A DNA stretch of 64,000 nt from CAZCDS01 sp964497585 (lineage in GTDB: Bacteria; Desulfobacterota; Desulfomonilia; Desulfomonilales; Desulfomonilaceae), in the NCBI GenBank assembly GCA_964497585.1, contig CAZCDS010000009.1, positions 82,511 through 146,510 on the forward strand, given 5' to 3'. The notes under the pieces were generated by a model. The model worked only from the letters and a program-made list of their open reading frames with translations. It was not told the DNA's origin and did no database searches. Positions within the stretch are counted from its first letter, which is position 1; every line of letters begins with the position of its first letter. Shown one piece after another: positions 62,112 through 64,000 of this stretch. Made by a program: the position numbers and the translations under genes.

Positions 62112-63092
62112 ATGGGTGGTGACTTGAGCCTTAACCAGTTACGCGCATTCTATTACGCCGCGGACTGCGGGAGCATAACGCGGGCGGCGGAGAAACTCTA
62201 CATCACCCAGCCCGCTGTGAGCATGCAGATCAAAGCACTGGAAACGCAATTCCGCGTGCAACTCCTTGTCAGGAACAAGAAGAAGCTCGAACTGACCGAC
62301 ACCGGGAAACAACTGTTCATGGTGGCGAAGAAGATCTTTTCTCTTGTGCAAGAGGCGGAGAAGGTCCTCGTCAAAGCCGAGGAAGCAGTGACCCTGGTGC
62401 TGAAAATAGGCAGTACAAAGACGCTCGTCCGCCACATGCTTGCACCGTATATTTCAACCTTCCAGAAGGCCTTCCCGCGGATTCAGATTCAGGTCGACGA
62501 GGGCAGCTCAGAAGAGATGGTCCGGAGCGTCCTCTCCGAGAAGAACGATCTGGCCATCGTAGGAAGGGTTCCCTACGACGAACGTTTGGACGTTGTACCC
62601 TTTACCCAGGACGAGGTGGTCCTCCTGGCAGGTCCGGGACATCCGTTGTGCCAAAAGGAGCGGGTCTCGATCAACGATCTGATCGGAGAGAACCTTATCC
62701 TCAGAGAGCGGGGATCGGGAACCCGCCGTCTTGTTGAACAGGTTCTTGAGGGGACCCCGATCGTTGAGTCGGCGTTCGTCCAGACGGCAAACGTGGACTT
62801 CGTCAAGGAGCTGGTGAGGATCGGAGACGGAATTACCATGCTCGCCCATATGGGAGTGGACAACGACGTGGCTCAAGGGCATCTGAAGATGTTGCCGGTT
62901 GTCGAAGGCCCCTTCATATTGCACATCGATGTCGTCATAAACAAAGAGAGGACCCTGTCCCGAGCCGACGAGGCGTTTCTCAACGTGCTACTCCAAGGGG
63001 AAGAGAACCTGAAACGCTATAGAGGCCCCACAGTACGCGATTCCGTTCGCCCGCCTTTCCCCCGCGCCGGGGAATCGGGCTGCCGATCATGA
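62112..63092 (+). CDS. LysR-type transcriptional regulator
   Basis: 326 residues from the ATG at 62112 (an in-frame ATG at 62091 is possible). The N-terminal winged helix-turn-helix LNQLRAFYYAADCGSITRAA with ITQPAVSMQIKALE is typical. The C-terminal periplasmic-binding-like domain (LKIGSTKTLVRHMLAP, LAIVGRVPYDERLDV, GDGITMLAHMGV) would sense a metabolite. It is transcribed away from the flavoprotein A gene, the standard arrangement for a LysR regulator and its target operon. The inducer is unknown. Confidence 0.93.
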   Translation: MGGDLSLNQLRAFYYAADCGSITRAAEKLYITQPAVSMQIKALETQFRVQLLVRNKKKLELTDTGKQLFMVAKKIFSLVQEAEKVLVKAEEAVTLVLKIGSTKTLVRHMLAPYISTFQKAFPRIQIQVDEGSSEEMVRSVLSEKNDLAIVGRVPYDERLDVVPFTQDEVVLLAGPGHPLCQKERVSINDLIGENLILRERGSGTRRLVEQVLEGTPIVESAFVQTANVDFVKELVRIGDGITMLAHMGVDNDVAQGHLKMLPVVEGPFILHIDVVINKERTLSRADEAFLNVLLQGEENLKRYRGPTVRDSVRPPFPRAGESGCRS

Positions 63093-63174
63093 CGCTCCTG
63101 CGGCCCCGTGATGGACGGGGATCATCGGGTGCTCCATTAACACGGTTGAATGCCCTCCCACTGGGTGCCACAAG

Positions 63175-63276
63175 TACACATTCTCTGTGCCCTTTGTGCC
63201 TCTGTGGTGGAAACTTCCCTGGAATCTTCGTCTTCTTGGTGTCTTTGAGGCTTGGTGGTGGAAATCTCTTGAGGAG
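63175..63276 (+). repeat. tandem dispersed repeat (TTTGTG...GTGGTGGAAA type)
   Basis: Two tandem half-units: CTGTGCCCTTTGTGCCTCTG with TGGTGGAAA, then CTTGGTGTCTTTGAGGCTTG with GTGGTGGAAA. From general experience, the same kind of sequence is scattered through many bacterial genomes and gives spurious 'TTEAQRAQRM/TKPQRHQED' peptides on the opposite strand, which are visible here. Confidence 0.6.
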
Positions 63277-63618
63277 ACCCCATGGGGGCTAAACATGAGT
63301 TTTGGGTCAGGCAGATGCCAACGGGATGAGCCGATAACGGTACAACCGGTAAGTGGCAGGAAACCGCGATGTCGTTGATTGAAGAGCTAGTTGGTCGTGA
63401 CGTGGCCAGACGGCAAGGGAGGAACGCGCCGTCCCTCAGTGCTTCTGTGGTTCGCAACCCCTAGCGCTTGATCTTCTTGGAGGCTTGACGCCTGTGATAG
63501 GCTGTTTCGCTTATAGGTTCAGAGTAGCTGGCAACATAGGTGCATAACTTCTTGAACTGGAGAATCTGGTCCTCCGCGCCTGCGGGACTGCGCTGACCGT
63601 ATAAATGGGAGATCTTGC
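63277..63618. other. intergenic with an antisense open frame
   Basis: No clear gene. On the minus strand a frame from about 63640 to the TAG at 63461 reads KISHLYGQRSPAGAEDQ and LCTYVASYSEPISETAYHRR, then KKIKR and stop. It looks protein-like and could be a gene remnant, but it overlaps the start of the ankyrin gene in antisense and has no recognised family. Confidence 0.25.
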
Positions 63619-64000
63619 ATGAGAATTGAACCCATCCGCATGATTACTCATTGCTTCGCCGTGCTGGCGGTCTTGATATTGTGCTCAGCGACAGGGGCAG
63701 CCAAGAGCATGCTGGGCCTCAACGAGGAACTTATCCAAGCAGCGAAGGCTGGGGACCTGGCAAGGGTCAAGACTCTTCTCGCCGAAGGCGCTCTAGTTGA
63801 TACGAATGACATCGATGGTCTGACTCCCCTCATGTCGGCCTGTTCTCGAGGTGACCTGGCGATGGCGAAGGGACTGTCAGATAGTCGGGCTGAGGTCAAC
63901 GCTAAGACTCAGTACGGATCAACGCCTTTGAAGCATGCCGTGGAGAGTGGGAATACCGATCTGGTGAAGCTCCTTCTTAAAAGGGGTGCCGATGTGAATG
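63619..64000 (+). CDS. secreted ankyrin-repeat protein, cut by window end
   Basis: The ATG at 63619, with GGGAGA upstream, opens MRIEPIRMITHCFAVLAVLILCSATGAAKS, a Sec signal peptide (given here as two parts: MRIEPIRMITHC and FAVLAVLILCSATGA). Ankyrin repeats follow directly: LIQAAKAGDLARVKTLLAEG, TPLMSACSRGDLAMAKG, TPLKHAVESGNTDLVKLLLK with RGADVN at the edge. It is probably a periplasmic protein-binding repeat protein. Its 3' end lies beyond base 64000. Confidence 0.85.
   Translation, partial: MRIEPIRMITHCFAVLAVLILCSATGAAKSMLGLNEELIQAAKAGDLARVKTLLAEGALVDTNDIDGLTPLMSACSRGDLAMAKGLSDSRAEVNAKTQYGSTPLKHAVESGNTDLVKLLLKRGADVN

Overview
The window looks like a chromosome piece from a strictly anaerobic, moderately GC-rich deltaproteobacterium-type organism (Desulfobacterota or syntrophic relatives). 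This is inferred from gene content: a 2-oxoacid oxidoreductase with a fused NAD(P)H/ferredoxin subunit, 2-hydroxyacyl-CoA dehydratase/benzoyl-CoA-reductase-type proteins with their ATPase activator, and a tungsten/molybdenum aldehyde:ferredoxin oxidoreductase. Housekeeping genes (ispH, recD2, glgA, lepA, cysK, guaB, argC, rny, zapA/zapB, 6S RNA) are interleaved. No rRNA, tRNA or CRISPR array was seen. Many genes use GTG or TTG starts behind clear Shine-Dalgarno sequences.

Layout. 1-1472 (minus): molybdopterin nucleotidyltransferase-like gene overlapping ispH, which runs off the left edge. 1820-7358 (minus): outer-membrane factor, membrane-fusion protein and membrane glycosyltransferase in a row, plus a separate soluble glycosyltransferase; this may be a surface-glycan export module. 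7904-9622: three small secreted proteins. 9889-15164: recD2, an MFS transporter and glgA. 16152-22763: small proteins, lepA, a CDP-alcohol phosphatidyltransferase fused to an extra C-terminal domain, a HIT protein and cysK. 23606-29066: an unknown protein and a four-gene 2-oxoacid oxidoreductase (gamma; fused flavoprotein-ferredoxin; alpha; beta). 29365-35541 (plus): sppA, guaB, argC, an AMMECR1-domain protein, a PP-loop tRNA-thiolation-like protein and a Yip1-like protein. 35715-40791 (minus): two dehydratase subunits, an acyl-CoA ligase and an activator ATPase. 41205-46066: an HD-GYP protein, a beta-helix protein, a broken IS110 transposase and a degenerate histidine kinase. 46391-48976 (minus): sigma70 promoter, zapB, zapA, 6S RNA, then rny. 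49456-50104: a HepT/MntA toxin-antitoxin pair.

The most unusual region is 50470-63092. A LysR-type regulator faces a ten-gene co-directional cluster. The cluster holds two phytoene-desaturase-like flavoproteins flanking a small unknown protein, a short-chain dehydrogenase, and a two-gene phosphotransferase. The phosphotransferase resembles phenylphosphate synthase or rifampin phosphotransferase: an ATP-grasp protein plus a phosphohistidine protein, with no PEP-binding barrel. The cluster ends with an internally duplicated alpha/beta-barrel protein, a second small barrel protein, an HD protein and an aldehyde ferredoxin oxidoreductase. I cannot name the pathway; it looks like an ATP-dependent phosphorylation step combined with several redox steps.

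A non-autonomous repeat family of about 170 bp with imperfect terminal inverted repeats occurs as three near-full copies and one core copy. One copy lies against a truncated IS110 gene and one lies inside the 2-oxoacid oxidoreductase cluster. The right end has a tandem dispersed repeat and the start of a secreted ankyrin-repeat protein.
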